64,000 bases of DNA from Liquidambar formosana (lineage: Eukaryota > Streptophyta > Magnoliopsida > Saxifragales > Altingiaceae), in the NCBI GenBank assembly GCA_039720395.1, contig CM077827.1, positions 10,826,099 to 10,890,098 of the forward strand. Direction: 5' to 3'. The notes beneath the pieces were generated by a model that was given only the letters and a program-made list of their open reading frames with translations, had not been told where the DNA came from and searched no databases. Both the position numbers and the translations under genes were made by a program. Positions 33,903-46,319 of this stretch are shown here, in pieces; the first letter of the stretch is position 1; every line of letters starts with the position of its first letter.

Positions 33903-36900
33903 ATGAAACTTTTACAGCTCTTGAAACGATATAATTAGATATTTCTTCTAATAGATTTACTGATGATAAATTTGAAGCTGAAAATATTGCTAAAATTGCT
34001 TTATGTGAAGCTTTAAAATCTCAAGAAGAGTTCTGGAAGGAAAAATCTAGAATCACCTGGTTTGAAGCTGGGGATAGAAACACTAGTTTTTTTTCTCATA
34101 AAGTTGTTTAAATTAGAGGATCTATAAATTATGTATCCTCTCTTATTGATGGTGATAGATTGCTTGATACTGCTGTTGATGTTCAGTCTCATATTATATC
34201 TTATTTTCAACAGTTATTTACATATATTCCTCATGTAGTGGACACGGAGTGGATTTCAGATCTAATTCCTTCTTTAGTTTCTACTAATGATAATGCTATG
34301 CTCATTGCCGTTCCTGACAAAGAAGAAATTAAAAGAACTGTCTTCTCTCTAGATCCGAATAGATCCCCAGGACCTGATGGGTTTGGTGGCCAATTTTATC
34401 ATGTCTATTGGGATATTATCCATTCTGATGTGATAGGTGCTGTGCAATAGTTTTTTTTTACCTCTAGTTGGATTCTTCCAAATCTTAACTCTATGTTTAT
34501 CACTTTGGTTCTGAAAGTTCCTAAAGCTCATTCTCTAGATAAATTCCAGCCTATTGCAGTCGCCAATTTTTTATTTAAGATTATATCTGAAATCTTAGCA
34601 GATAGATTGGGTTGTGTTGCTCCTAATATAATTTCTTATAATCAAAGTGGTTTTGTGAAAGGCAAGCACATCTCTGAAAATATTTGTTTAGCCTTGGAAT
34701 GTATAAATCCATTGGATTTAAAGTCCTATGGGGTAATATTGGGTTGAAATTAAAAAAGCCTTTGATACTCTTGAATGGGACTTTCTATTGGCAGTTTTGA
34801 AGGCTTTTGGTTTCTACAGTACTTTTGTAAACTGGATTTCTTCTATTCTTCATTCAGCTCGATCGTTTATGCAGATTAACGGCTCTCCTTTTGGTTGCTT
34901 TTCTTGTAGCAGAGGTGTAAGATAAGGGGATCCTCTTTCTCCTCTACTCTTTTGTCTTGCCGAAGAAGTCCTTAGTAAAGCTCTTTATCAGTTATTTTTG
35001 ACAAAGAAGCTTCTTCCTATTTCATCCCCTAGAGGTGGCATGGCTCTTACTCATTTATTATATGCAGATGATGTTCTTATCTTTTGTAGGGCTACCATGT
35101 TTTGTATTAATAATTGTCTAGCTTTATTGGATAAATATGGTTTAAACTCTAGCCAGATTGTTAATAGGGCTAAATCTAAAGTTCTTTTGGGCAAAGCAGC
35201 TCTTTATCGTAGTCAACAAATTTTGGAGGCTACTGGTATGCAATCTAAATCTTTTCCTTTTATCTATTTGAGTGTGCCTTTATTTAAGGGTAAGCTTAGG
35301 AGGAGATTTATTCAACCTATTGCTGATAGAATCAAATCTAAAATGGAGGGTTGTTCAAGTCATTATCTCTCTATTGCTGGTCGAGTTCAGTTGGTTCAAT
35401 CTGTTATCACCCCTATGCTTATGCACTCTATGGCAGTTTATCTTTGGCCCTTTTCTCTCTTAAAAGAATATAGCAGTGGATTCAGAATTTTATTTGGGCT
35501 GGTTCTACTAGTAAAAGGAAGTTAGTATCAGTTAATTGGGACTTAGTTTGTACTCCAAAGTTTGAATGTGGCTTAGGTCTTCATCATCTCAAAGCTCTTA
35601 ATCAGGCTGCTATTTTAAAATTGGGTTGGTTTGTTTTATCTTCTGATTCTCCTTGTGCTCAATTCCTCAGATGTAGATTCAAAGTGACTTCTATGGCATT
35701 TTCTTCTTCTTATAAATTGTCATCTATTTGGACGGGGTTAAAAGATGCTCTATAACTTTTAAGCTTTCATGGGTAGTGGATTATTGGAGGTGGCAAGAAA
35801 ATAAACTTCTGGCTTGATAAATGGTTCCATGAGGATGCATTATCTGATAAGGTAGCTTTACCTTCTAATATCCCTTCTGATTTTTCATTTACTCTTTCTA
35901 AATGCATCATTGATCAGTGCTGGTCTTTGCCTTCTTGGTTACATCAGTATTCGGATATTGTTCAAAGTGTCAATGATATAACTTTACCTATTGAAGATTG
36001 TAATGACATGTTAATCTGGCCCTACTCTTCTTCTGGTCTCCTTTCATTTAAAGATGCATATGAGTTTTTTCGAAATCGTCACGAGGGTGTCTCTTGGGGT
36101 AAATTAATTTGGCAGAGTTTTATCCCTCCTAAAAGATCATTTCTTTTCCTTTGGCTGTTGTATAACAAGCTCCCCATAAAGGACAATCTTTAGCCTAGAG
36201 GTATACCACTTGTTTCTTACTGTAGTTTGTGTTTTTATCCTTGCATCAACGAAACAACATGGCATCTTTTTTTCAAGTGCAGCTTTGCGCATCAATTGTG
36301 GGTCTGGTTACATGGTACTTTTTATACTACCTTTTCTCACAACATTTCTTCGTTAAGACGGTTTACTTGCTCTTTTGAATCATTCATTTAGCCCTGAACT
36401 TTCTCAAATTTGGCTTCTTGCTATTATGAGCATTCTTTGGGTTATTTGGAAATCTAGAAACGATGTGAAATTTAACAATGTTGTCCCTCATGTTCATCGA
36501 GCTATGGGTACTATTGTTGCTTGGATTAAAGAGGGCAGCCCGCACCCGCTTATTAAAGCTCCAATGGGCAATTCTGTCTTAGATCTTCAGATTTTACAAG
36601 GTTTGAATTTAAAAGGTATTCCTTGCAAAGCTCCAAAAATCATCCCAGTGGTTTGGCATCTCCCTATAGCTGATTAGGTAAAGGTAAATACTGATGGTTT
36701 AGCTAAGGGCCATCCTGGCCCTGCTGCTAGTGGTGGCGTTTTCAGAAATTGTTGTGGTTTTGTAAAAGGTTTTTATGGGCTTAGTTTGGGTATTCAATCT
36801 GCATTTTTTGCTGAGCTCAAAAGTGTTATTCTCGCGATATCATTTGCTTGGGAGAAAGGTTGGCATAAATTGTGGATTGAAAGTGATTCTTCTACAGTTA

Positions 36901-37410
36901 TTTCTTCTTTGCAAAACTATACCTTTAAACCTCCTTGGCCTCTGTTAAATGAATGGCAGAATTGTCTTTCTATTATGAAAAATATGCAGGTGGTTTTTTC
37001 TCATATTTACAGGGAGGGTAATTGTGTGGCAGACAAAATAACTAATTATGCTATCAATTTCTCTTCTCTTACTTGGTGGAATGAGGATAATGGTGTTGTT
37101 CTATTTGAACTTGCTAGAGAAATGCTGGGGTTACCATTTTATTGGTTTGTTTAATAGGTTATTTGTTTTTCTTAATATCTATCTTTGTGAGCTGGATCAT
37201 GGTATTATAAGCCATCAAGACCAGACAGGTCTCTTTTTCATTTTATTATCTCGTTGCAATCTTTCTTTCATTTTCTTTTCTTTCATTAATAACATTTGGA
37301 GCTGAGGGTAACTGATGGTGAGTTCCTAGGTTGCCAACCTAATTGGGATTCTTTGCTACTATTTGATGCCTTTAGCTCTGTTTTTGGAAAAAAAAAAAAA
37401 AAAAAAAAAG
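33903..37410 (+). pseudogene. LINE ORF2 remnant: reverse transcriptase, zinc region, RNase H
   Basis: Non-LTR retrotransposon polyprotein with many stops. In order: WFEAGDRNTSFFSHK (~34055-34105); RT motif RSPGPDGFGGQFYHVYWDI (~34360-34415); NQSGFVKGKHISENICLALE (~34640-34700); active-site block LLYADDVLIF with YADD at 35061-35072; a zf-RVT-like region (WGKLIWQSFIPPKRSFLFLW, ~36095-36165); and an RNase H domain from 36678 with NTDG, AELKS, IESDS and NCVADK, so the acidic residues persist. Stops occur near 34109, 34448, 34744, 34921, 35752 and 36192. A poly-A tail at 37388-37410 marks the 3' end. It joins fragments A and B upstream; the 5' part is missing. Confidence 0.9.
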
Positions 37411-38578
37411 AAAAGAAAAAGGAAGAATCATCATTAGATCAAGACTACTATTGCTTATTTAAAAACCAAAGAGAAAAAACTAGAAAAAAACCAAAAGAAT
37501 TAAAAGCAAAAGTACTAATAATCAAATCAGATTTAAACAACAATTCAAAAATAAAAATTTGATTGAAAATTCCAAAAAAATAAAAAAAAATAAACATTTA
37601 ATTGAAAATTTTTGTGTAGTAGATTGAAAACCAAAGAGTCTTTGCTTTTCCCATTTAAGAAAACACCCTAACGGATTCATTAATTAATTTTTTTTTTCTT
37701 TTAAATTGCCTTACTACTGCTCTTTTTAACTAGATATATATAAATACAAGACGGGACTAATTGCCAACTCAAATTTAGAACAATTCAATTCCCTTTTTTA
37801 CAAACAATAATTGATTGAAAGCTTTTGCTCAGCAGATTGAAAACGAAAGCACTAACCATGCGATTCCAACAAAATTTTTTTTCTTTTCCATTTTCCGTGC
37901 AAACAAGAGCATCAAATTAACTACCTATACCAGTAATCGATCGAAACAAGTTCAAAGGAGGAGAAGTGCAATCAAGCCATTGGAGATGTTATTCTTATAT
38001 ATCAAGATGCATATAGGAGAAGTAGGAGAAGAGTATAGAGGAAGATATTTCGTCTTTACTGGTCAAAGTCTCATCTGAAACCAGCCCAGAATCCACTTGA
38101 TCGAAGAAAGAAACTGGATCAGTACATGCATGTAGATATGGAACTTTTTCAACTAAATATATACGTACGAGTTCAAATATAAGAGAAAAAGATGCAGAGT
38201 GAGTTTGTACGTACAAGGTGGCTGATTGTTTCTTTTCTTGAAGTAAACCTTTGATCGAAGGCAAAACAAGTGAAATGGTAGAATGAAATTATCATTCTGT
38301 TATGGCATGATCAAGGGCGGAGCCATCAAGAGGGCTACCCTAGGCTAAACTTAGCCAAAAGGAATTTATCTTTTGGGTAATAAATTTATTTTGGACTTTA
38401 TCTTTTGTGTGTATATTCAAAAAGACACAAAACTCATTTATCAAAATGGAACCTAACAAGGCAATATTAGAATTGCAAAAAGGCTTTTATCTTTTGGGCA
38501 GTAAATTTATTTTGAACTTTGTCTTTTGTGCATATACTCAAAAAGTTTTTGTCTTTTGGACTTTGCCTTTTGGATATA
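37411..38578. other. AT-rich spacer with ~118-bp duplication
   Basis: No gene supported. 38366-38550 holds two diverged ~65-base copies (CTTTTGGG-A-TAAATTTATTTTG..CTTTTGTG) about 118 bases apart. At 38313 the string CAAGGGCGGAGCCATC resembles termini of common plant hAT-like elements, but no partner end with a target duplication was found. Confidence 0.45.
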
Positions 38579-38610
38579 CTAGTGGAGAAGGCACACGCGA
38601 GGTGCATGCC
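38579..38610 (-). terminator. Helitron 3' end with hairpin
   Basis: The minus strand carries GGCATGCACCTCGCGTGTGCC (stem arms GGCA/TGCC and CAC/GTG around a short loop), then TTCTCCACTAG and host T. This hairpin plus CTRR is the Helitron replication stop signal. Confidence 0.8.
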
Positions 38611-41600
38611 CGGTAATTTTTTTAGGGTTGGTTGTGGTTGAATTTTTTGGGTATTTTGCTGGTTATGTGAAATGGAATTAGTTGAGGATGGGAGTATGAA
38701 ATTCATTAGTTAATTACAAAAAGAATTTTGAATATGAAGGTAATGCTGAATGTAGAGATAAGTGTTGTCTAATTATATATACATTGTAGAGGTTATAAAG
38801 TTGTTGAGATGACATTTTTATATATACATTGTAGAGGTTACAAAGTTGTTGTGATGACATTTTTTTTTTTGTACATTTCTTTAATGATTATGTTGCTAAA
38901 ATTGTTGATATTCTTCATTTGTTGACTCCTGTCGTTTCGGCTGTTGCTACAAAGATGAAGTTTCTTTTGAATGCTTGCTGTCTTTTGTTGTAACGTCTTT
39001 CATTTTGTGTAGATTCCACAAGTTTATGTTGTCGTTTTGGTGAAGTGATGTTGATTATGGAGTATGGTGATGCTTCTTGCATGAGCTCTCCATACTCCTT
39101 TTGTCGTAAATAATAAATTCTGGAGAAATATGACAATGGTAGAGGTATGTTTCTCCAGAATTTTCTTCTAGTAGTTGCATAAAAGAGAGAGAGAAAAGAT
39201 GTATTAGTTATGGGAATTTGTAATAATAATTAGTTAATGTAAGAATGAAAAGATTTGTTGTTAATAATACCTTGTATAAAGCCACCGTTTGTAAGCATGC
39301 GTCAATAATATTGATAAATGTGATGGATGGAACAGTAGTTTCTGATAATAGATGACAATGATAGATGTATGTTTTTTGGTTTTTCTGATTGTTGTATAAA
39401 ATTTAAATGAAGCATCTGTAAAATAAACAGAGATTGAGCAATGATTAAATGATATAATAAGTGAAATAATTTAAAGTAAATAAGTAGATTTTAAATGTGT
39501 GTGTTAGGGATATAGGTTATATGTTATTTGGTAAGGATTTACCATAAGAATGGTTGCTATGTCAAAGAATTGAGTATTTGCATATTATTATCATCAATGT
39601 CTGTAATTTTTTTAATGGTGTTTAAGTATTATCATCAAAATCTTCCACCGCTTCAATTAAACCTGTGTATAAATTATTCAATTGTACAAACGCTAAATGT
39701 GTTAGATAGTGTTGAATACGATAAATGTGTGATAGTTGGTTAAGAGATATTATTAATTAGATTGAAAGATTTGAATAATAAGGTGTAAAATGTGATTACC
39801 TTGTATATAGTTGGAAGATAATGTAACTCTCTATAGCGTTCTAGAGAGTTGTTCGTATAGTATTGTGGAAGATATTGTAGTTAATGCAACTCTTTATAGT
39901 ATTTGACTGGTTTGTTGGTATAAGTTTGTTGCACTATCTTTCTACTAGCACACTGAAGAAAAAGTTGTGTCAGTACGTATCTAAAGATTAATATAATGAG
40001 TGGTTGATGGTAAGTGAAGAAGTGTAATTTTGTAATTTTTTGTGAATATTGTAAATTGTTTGTATTTGGAAAAAGTTGATATACGAACCTTGAGTGTTTG
40101 TGGAAAAACATAATAATGGTAGATGTATGTTTTTCCAGAATCACATTCAAGTGGTTGAGATAGATAGGAAATAGTTAGAAGTGTGAGAATATAGTTTGTT
40201 AGAAAAGTGGTTTAAATAAGATAAGTTAAAAGATAGTTTATATTGTTGTAATTGAGATAAAATTGTGAGGTAATAAATAATGGTTTGTGAATAATACCTG
40301 TAGTAGTGTTTTTGAAAATACTTTCTTATAGAAAGTATTTTCATAGATGATCCTTAAGGTATTTGCTTCTGGTGATGATTGACAATGGTAGAGATATGTG
40401 TTTTTTTTTTTTTTTTTTTTTTTTTTTTTGTTGTTGTTGTTGGTTCTTTCATTGTTGCTCCTGCAAAATTGTAATTGGTATTAGTTAGGACGATAGGGAT
40501 TTATATTATAATGAATTATAAGTGTATAAATGTTTGAGTTTTTAAAGTTATTTTTAAATGATTTATGAGATGTACTTTATGGAGAGAATTTAATGATTAT
40601 TGGTTTTGTTAGAGGTAATAAAAGTTGGTTAATATTTGAATTGTATAAGTTTAGTAAGCAGGCAAGAAGTTTGTTAAATGTGTTGAAAATAAAGAAAAGT
40701 ATATAAATACTTTGTTAGGAGTATTATACGTCAAAAATGAATTGCTGATATTTACTGTATAGTTTCATGTATTCTAGAACTTTTAAAAATGGTTATCTAA
40801 ATAATGTAATTTGAATAACATAATTTGATCGTGAAGCAATGTAATTAATGAAGACATTGTTGTTGATGTTACTGAATTTTGGATTCAAATAGTTGTGTTT
40901 ATATAGAGGTTTTTCCTTCACAAAAAACCTTGGTGAAAGTTTTGTTGTGTGGTGCGTATATTGAGGTTGTCTAAGTGGTTGTTTAACTGAGTTTTTTTTA
41001 TATAATATTTGTGAAGTAAATTGGTTTTGGACTAAAATAGGTTAAGTAAAATGTGAGATATGAGGAGTTATTTGATTATTGAAAGTTGTTTATGGAGGAG
41101 TAGTGAATTGATAAGTAGGTATTTGCAAAGGGTATTGTTTTAAGACGAAACTTGTAATATGGTGTTCAATATAAGTTTTGGAAAGTGATAGTTTTGTTTC
41201 CTTGCTGAAAAGTTTTTGGCTGCCAGTTGTTTATAGAGTATATAATATGGATAAGAGATTTTTGAATTTAAAGAGGACAAAAAAAACAAAAAAAAAAAAG
41301 GAGAAAAGTTGGGCCGAGAAGGAATTGTGTTTTATATGTAATAGATTCTAAGAAAAGAAATGTTAATTATGAAGTTAATTAAATGGGAAAAATGATATAT
41401 TAAGAGAAATAGATTTCTGTCAAATAGCTATGTAGTTGACTGAAAATTTTTGTGTGAAGGTGGGATGATTTAAAACATTAAATTTGGAGAATAGCAACAG
41501 GGGAAAAAAAAGCAAGATATGAATAATGTACCGAACTTTCTATTGTTAAATATTAAAATTTCAGTAATAATTCTCATCAAGTTTGGGTGGTTGTTATTTT

Positions 41601-42700
41601 GTCTAAACGTATGTTCAAGTAATAGTCAAACTGAGGTCAGCATAGATTAAGAGCTAATGATAAGGAGGATAAAAATGTAATTTCCTGTAATAATTGGAGA
41701 TCAAAGCATCATTGCACGACCAAGCCATGACATTAGAGTAATATATGGAACGATTTAATTACACTTGAAGATAGAAATTGCTGGATAAAAAAGTCATATA
41801 TAACAAATTGAAACAAAAAACGAGAACTGTAACTTTAGTAAGCAAAGGTAATCAAAAAACAAAATGTGTTGTGCATTCCATCTTTCATGTGATAAAGTAA
41901 TGACTTAGAAATAAAAAAAAAAAGGTAGATTCCAGTATAATTGGTATGAAGATTGAGTTGAAGAAGATGGGTGCAAGTGCAACAGCCCACAAAACCACTT
42001 GATTGATAGTGAATAGGGGTTAATAGAAATTCTCTGACTTTCAAGTTACAATGTTTTCATTACTAACAAATTATGGCATGTTATAAAATTTTGCCTTTGT
42101 ATTAGCTCTTCTATATATTTTTGTCTCTCTTCTTTTTGCATAAAAGTTTCTTTTTAGGTAAGAAAATGACAGTGGTCAATTTCTTGGGATGAAGCTAAGA
42201 CAATATTCTAATACATGTGTCTCATGTCTTGGTCCAGTATTTCTCGTAAATTTGATTTACTTTATACTTTGAATGTGAATACCAAAATAATCTTTTGGCC
42301 AAACTGATTGCTTTACAACAGAATGTCCTAGAAACTAATTGCTTTTGAAAAGAATCATGCAAAAACTCTTATTTGGATTTTGGAAGAGATAAGAAGTACG
42401 CATGAATACGACTTGGCAATGGTTACAAGTTAGAAGTTAGTTGAGGTTGGTGTAACGAAGGAAATCAGGATTTCTCATTTCTTAAGCGGTAACCAAGCCG
42501 AAATACAAACAGAACGAAAACCAACTAAAGTTAATGTCGTATTGGTTCTTAACTTGTGCAGCATAATCTAACTCATTATTTTTAATAACTAAACATAATT
42601 TGATTTTATGTTCAAGGTATGGAATAAGTGTGCAAAGAGGTGGGTTAGATTGGTCAAAGAGAAGTTCAGTAAAAAGATTTTAATTTTTGGTTACCTAGAG
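38611..42700. other. Helitron non-coding region with scattered repeats
   Basis: No credible gene. A ~45-base tandem pair lies at 38776-38865 (TATATACATTGTAGAGGTTA). A motif like GGTAGAGGTATGTTTCTCCAGAA recurs at about 39139, 39361, 40113 and 40386. Poly-T at 40400-40430. Confidence 0.5.
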
Positions 42701-45700
42701 CCCCCTGTTCCGCTCAACTAACCTAACATTGCCACGAAAAACAAAGGTGCCCATTTTGGAGTACTTGCATTAGGAGGGGGAAGTATACTAATGAGTACGA
42801 TATGGATCTGGACAGGATCCAAAGGAAAAAAAAAGAAAAGAAAAAAGGGACAGATGGAGAACGGAGACTTACCTGTGCTCACAATAGTTCCGAAGCAGGA
42901 AGGGAACAGCAAAACGAAGGGAAAGAGCTTTGTGGTTTGTCCTAGATAAGTAAAAGGAAGAGAAAATGTCAGTTGATTACTCTGGTTAAAAATGTGAGGA
43001 GAAGAAACGAAGAAGAAGAGGAAGAACAAGAAGTAATGATGGGTACCTGAAGATGATTGTCTTTGTATTTTGCGTTACTATGGTAGTTTGAGTAGAGGGT
43101 TTTGCTGTGGTTGGAGAAAGGTCTGCTTGAAATTAGTAAAGGTAGAGAAGTGGGTAGGAAGAAGCTGAGGGGCAGGGATATAAATAGAGGAGTGTGTTAG
43201 TGTGTCGGTAAGGCAAGTACTGAAATTTGTGGTTTTATTTGCCTTGTTTATTGTTTTCGGTTTTTAAGTGTAATAATAGATTTTTATGATTTGTGGTTTT
43301 CTTTTGTACATATGATTTTATAGTGGGAGAGGTTTTTTTTTGTTTGTTTTATTGCTTTGGAAAGGGGTAAAGTAATTTGTTTGTTGGGAGTATCTTCAAA
43401 TAAGTGATTATAGTATGTGAAAGGAAAAGAAATCAAAAAAGTAACATATGGGAAATTGGAAATGAGGTCATCGGTATGGAGTTGTGCAGGCTTTATAGAG
43501 GGGAGGAGAGTAAGGCTTGCACGCTATCAAGTGCAATTATTGATAGAAGGCTAGTGATGGTTTCTTGTCTGGATTTGAAGGAATAGTGCTTTAATAAGTT
43601 GTATTTAGGAGACTTAGGGTTGTCAGTGAGAAGATAGGGCGAGGGAGTAGGTCCAGCTTTTTCTAAAGCTGTTGCTGTTTCCTTTGTCCAATCAGAAGGG
43701 GTACTGTTGATGCTTTTGTCTTGGTAGGAAAAGAATTGGTCTTCGTTGGAGCAGCACAGCATGTATGTTTTTTGGTAAAGGGGGTAGATTAAGTTTTGAA
43801 AGGTGTAGGTAGGGAGAGGAATAATGAGGGTTATGACTTGGAACGTGGTGATGAGTGTAGGTCACTTTCTTAAGTGTGCAAGTGTTGTTCCTAGCAAGGC
43901 TCTTGGTCCAATAAGTACTTATCTTCTTTGGTGTATGAGCGTGGGTAAAGCTGATAGCACAGTATCTTTTCGTCTTTTGTTGGTTGGGAATATGGACAAA
44001 GAGGATTTCCTGTTTAGGATTTGTAATGTGGTGTCCCACTTACAATATTTTCAGGGGTGGGTTATATGAGATATTGTTGTTATGTTATAGCATTTAGTGT
44101 AAGTTGAGATAGTCTTAAATGCATTTGTTAAATATAGTAATAAATTATTTTTTTTTTTATATTTGGCGTAAAGTTGAGTTATTTTAAGATTTAGTATGTC
44201 AATTTTTTGTTTTTTTTTTGAATAATCAAATATCTCAGGAATTTTTTTTTTTTTTTGAAATATTTTTTAGTAATTAAAGAACTCATTAATACATACAAGA
44301 TTTTCAAAAATAATATTTAAATGTTATGTATAAGAAAAAAAAAATTTCCAGAAAAGATATCTTTTTTTGAAGTGATCTATTGTACTTAAATAAGGTTACG
44401 TTTGATGCAAAATATATTTGATTAAATATTTTATAAGATGTTAAATTTGTGTAAAATGTTGTGGTTGTGGTAAAAAATTAGTAGACTACATTTATTTGTA
44501 TATTGGAGGATGTTATTCTAAATTGTGGAACTTGATACTTTAGGATGTGTTAAAATAGAAATAGTGCATGTATGGTTTATGATGGAATGTGATTAAAGCC
44601 TTGTGCTTCAAAATGGTGGTTTTTTTAATTTTTTTTAAATTATTTTAATTTTTTGTTTTTTGGAAGAAATTGCTTAGTAATATTGATAGAAGGAAGTATA
44701 TTAAATGCAGTGGGTTTTGTATTTGGTGTTGTTGTAGGTCTGGTCTTCATGTTGATTTAAAACTTAGGTAGAGAATTGGGAAGAGAATAATGTAATTGTT
44801 GAATTTGTATTTGTTTATAGAGAGTTGAGTTGTTATGAAGGAAAAGAATAATGTAATTGTTGAATTTTTATTTATTTATAGAGAGTTGAGCTGTTATGAA
44901 GGTCTAAAATTTTTCTATATATTGTTGGTTTTTTCATTTGTCAAGTGCAAATACTGAAAATCAGTAACTTTTTTGATGTAAGAAATTTTATTTGATTTTA
45001 AGCAAGTTCGTAATAGTTAGTGTTTTTTGATTGATCTAGGAAATATTCCTATTTTAAGGCATATGCTTATTGGTACAAAAATTGGTATATAATGTATATT
45101 GTTACTTATGTGAGTAATAGAAAGGATAAAAAAGAATTAAAATATATGAATGGTATTTAGACTAAGAAAATGACTGATGAGAATTTGTTTAATTGTTTTA
45201 TTAGTCAGTGATTAATTTTTATTTTTTTTTTCTGTCATGAGTAAGAACAAATTTTTTTTATTAATATAGAGTGGAAAATATAGAAGGGAAAGAACAAGTT
45301 TCTGTGAATATATAAACAAATAAAACTTTCAAATAAATTTTAAAATAAAAGAGTAGAGAGAAATTGATGAGAATCAGATAACTTAAGAAAAATTTATTAG
45401 ATATAAAAAAGAAAGGTTGGTTTATGGTTATCGTCTAAAACGATTGCTCTATAATATTTCATTAAATGTAACAGGTTTGTAATTTGAACACTTTGTAAAA
45501 TATACTAAAATTCCTTAATTGTTAGTTAGATGCCTAAACAGGTTGTAAGTGCTTCAGATAATCCCAAGTTAGTAGTTCCTTGTTCATGACTATGTAAAAA
45601 GATCCTCTAATTTTTCTCTCTTTCTTTTTCTCGATCATTGGCACACAAAGACATCTTTTATCATTAACCGTGGGATCGTGTAAGGCCCACAAGCCAAGAG

Positions 45701-46319
45701 TGGTCTAATTGAGGTACGGTGGAAGAGTGGTAGAGACTTTTATTTGGTTTGAGAAGGGAATAGAAATTGATAAGAATATTAAAACTTAATTGAACTATTA
45801 GAAAAGGTCATATGTGATGGGGAATAAGAATAATTCAATAAAAGTAAGGGTAAGAAAAAATTGTAAAGAGTAGGAGTAAGAAAAAATCCAGCACATTAGT
45901 TCTATGTGTATTTTAAGTGTGGGTGGTATCTTACTTTATCGATGTTTGATATGTTAATGCAATTTCCGTAGCTCAATAAAGTAGTTGAAGTACGATACAA
46001 ATAGCAAAAGTGAAGTATTGCACAGGTGAATGTAATAGAGGTTCAAACATTGCTTGGCTTGGCTTGGCTTGGCTTGGCTTGGCTGAAGGGAATATATTTA
46101 CATACTTCAGATTACAAAAGTGGTAGCTAAAAGTAGTGGTTAGGTGGTGATGCAAATGTACAAGAAATAGTGGAACAAAAAGGTGCCTATAGATAAGCTT
46201 AGATATTTTTTCCTAAAGAATGTTGCCAAGTTCTGTGGATATAGTGTGAGTGTGCAAAAGTAGTGGTTCTATAAGTTTTGCCAGTAGTTAGCTATGCACA
46301 AAAATAGTCTAGTCAGTGG
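42701..46319. other. Helitron non-coding region, continued
   Basis: No exon supported. A TATAAATAG string lies at 43179-43187 (plus) but leads into no recognisable gene. 46050-46083 holds six GGCTT pentamers. Confidence 0.45.

Noticed and set aside
42718..43029. 103-codon minus-strand ORF rich in Phe and Ser
   Set aside because: Comes from a purine/pyrimidine-biased stretch; no start context, family match or exon partners.
43179..43187. TATAAATAG as promoter of a plus-strand gene
   Set aside because: No recognisable coding exon follows on the plus strand for several kilobases.
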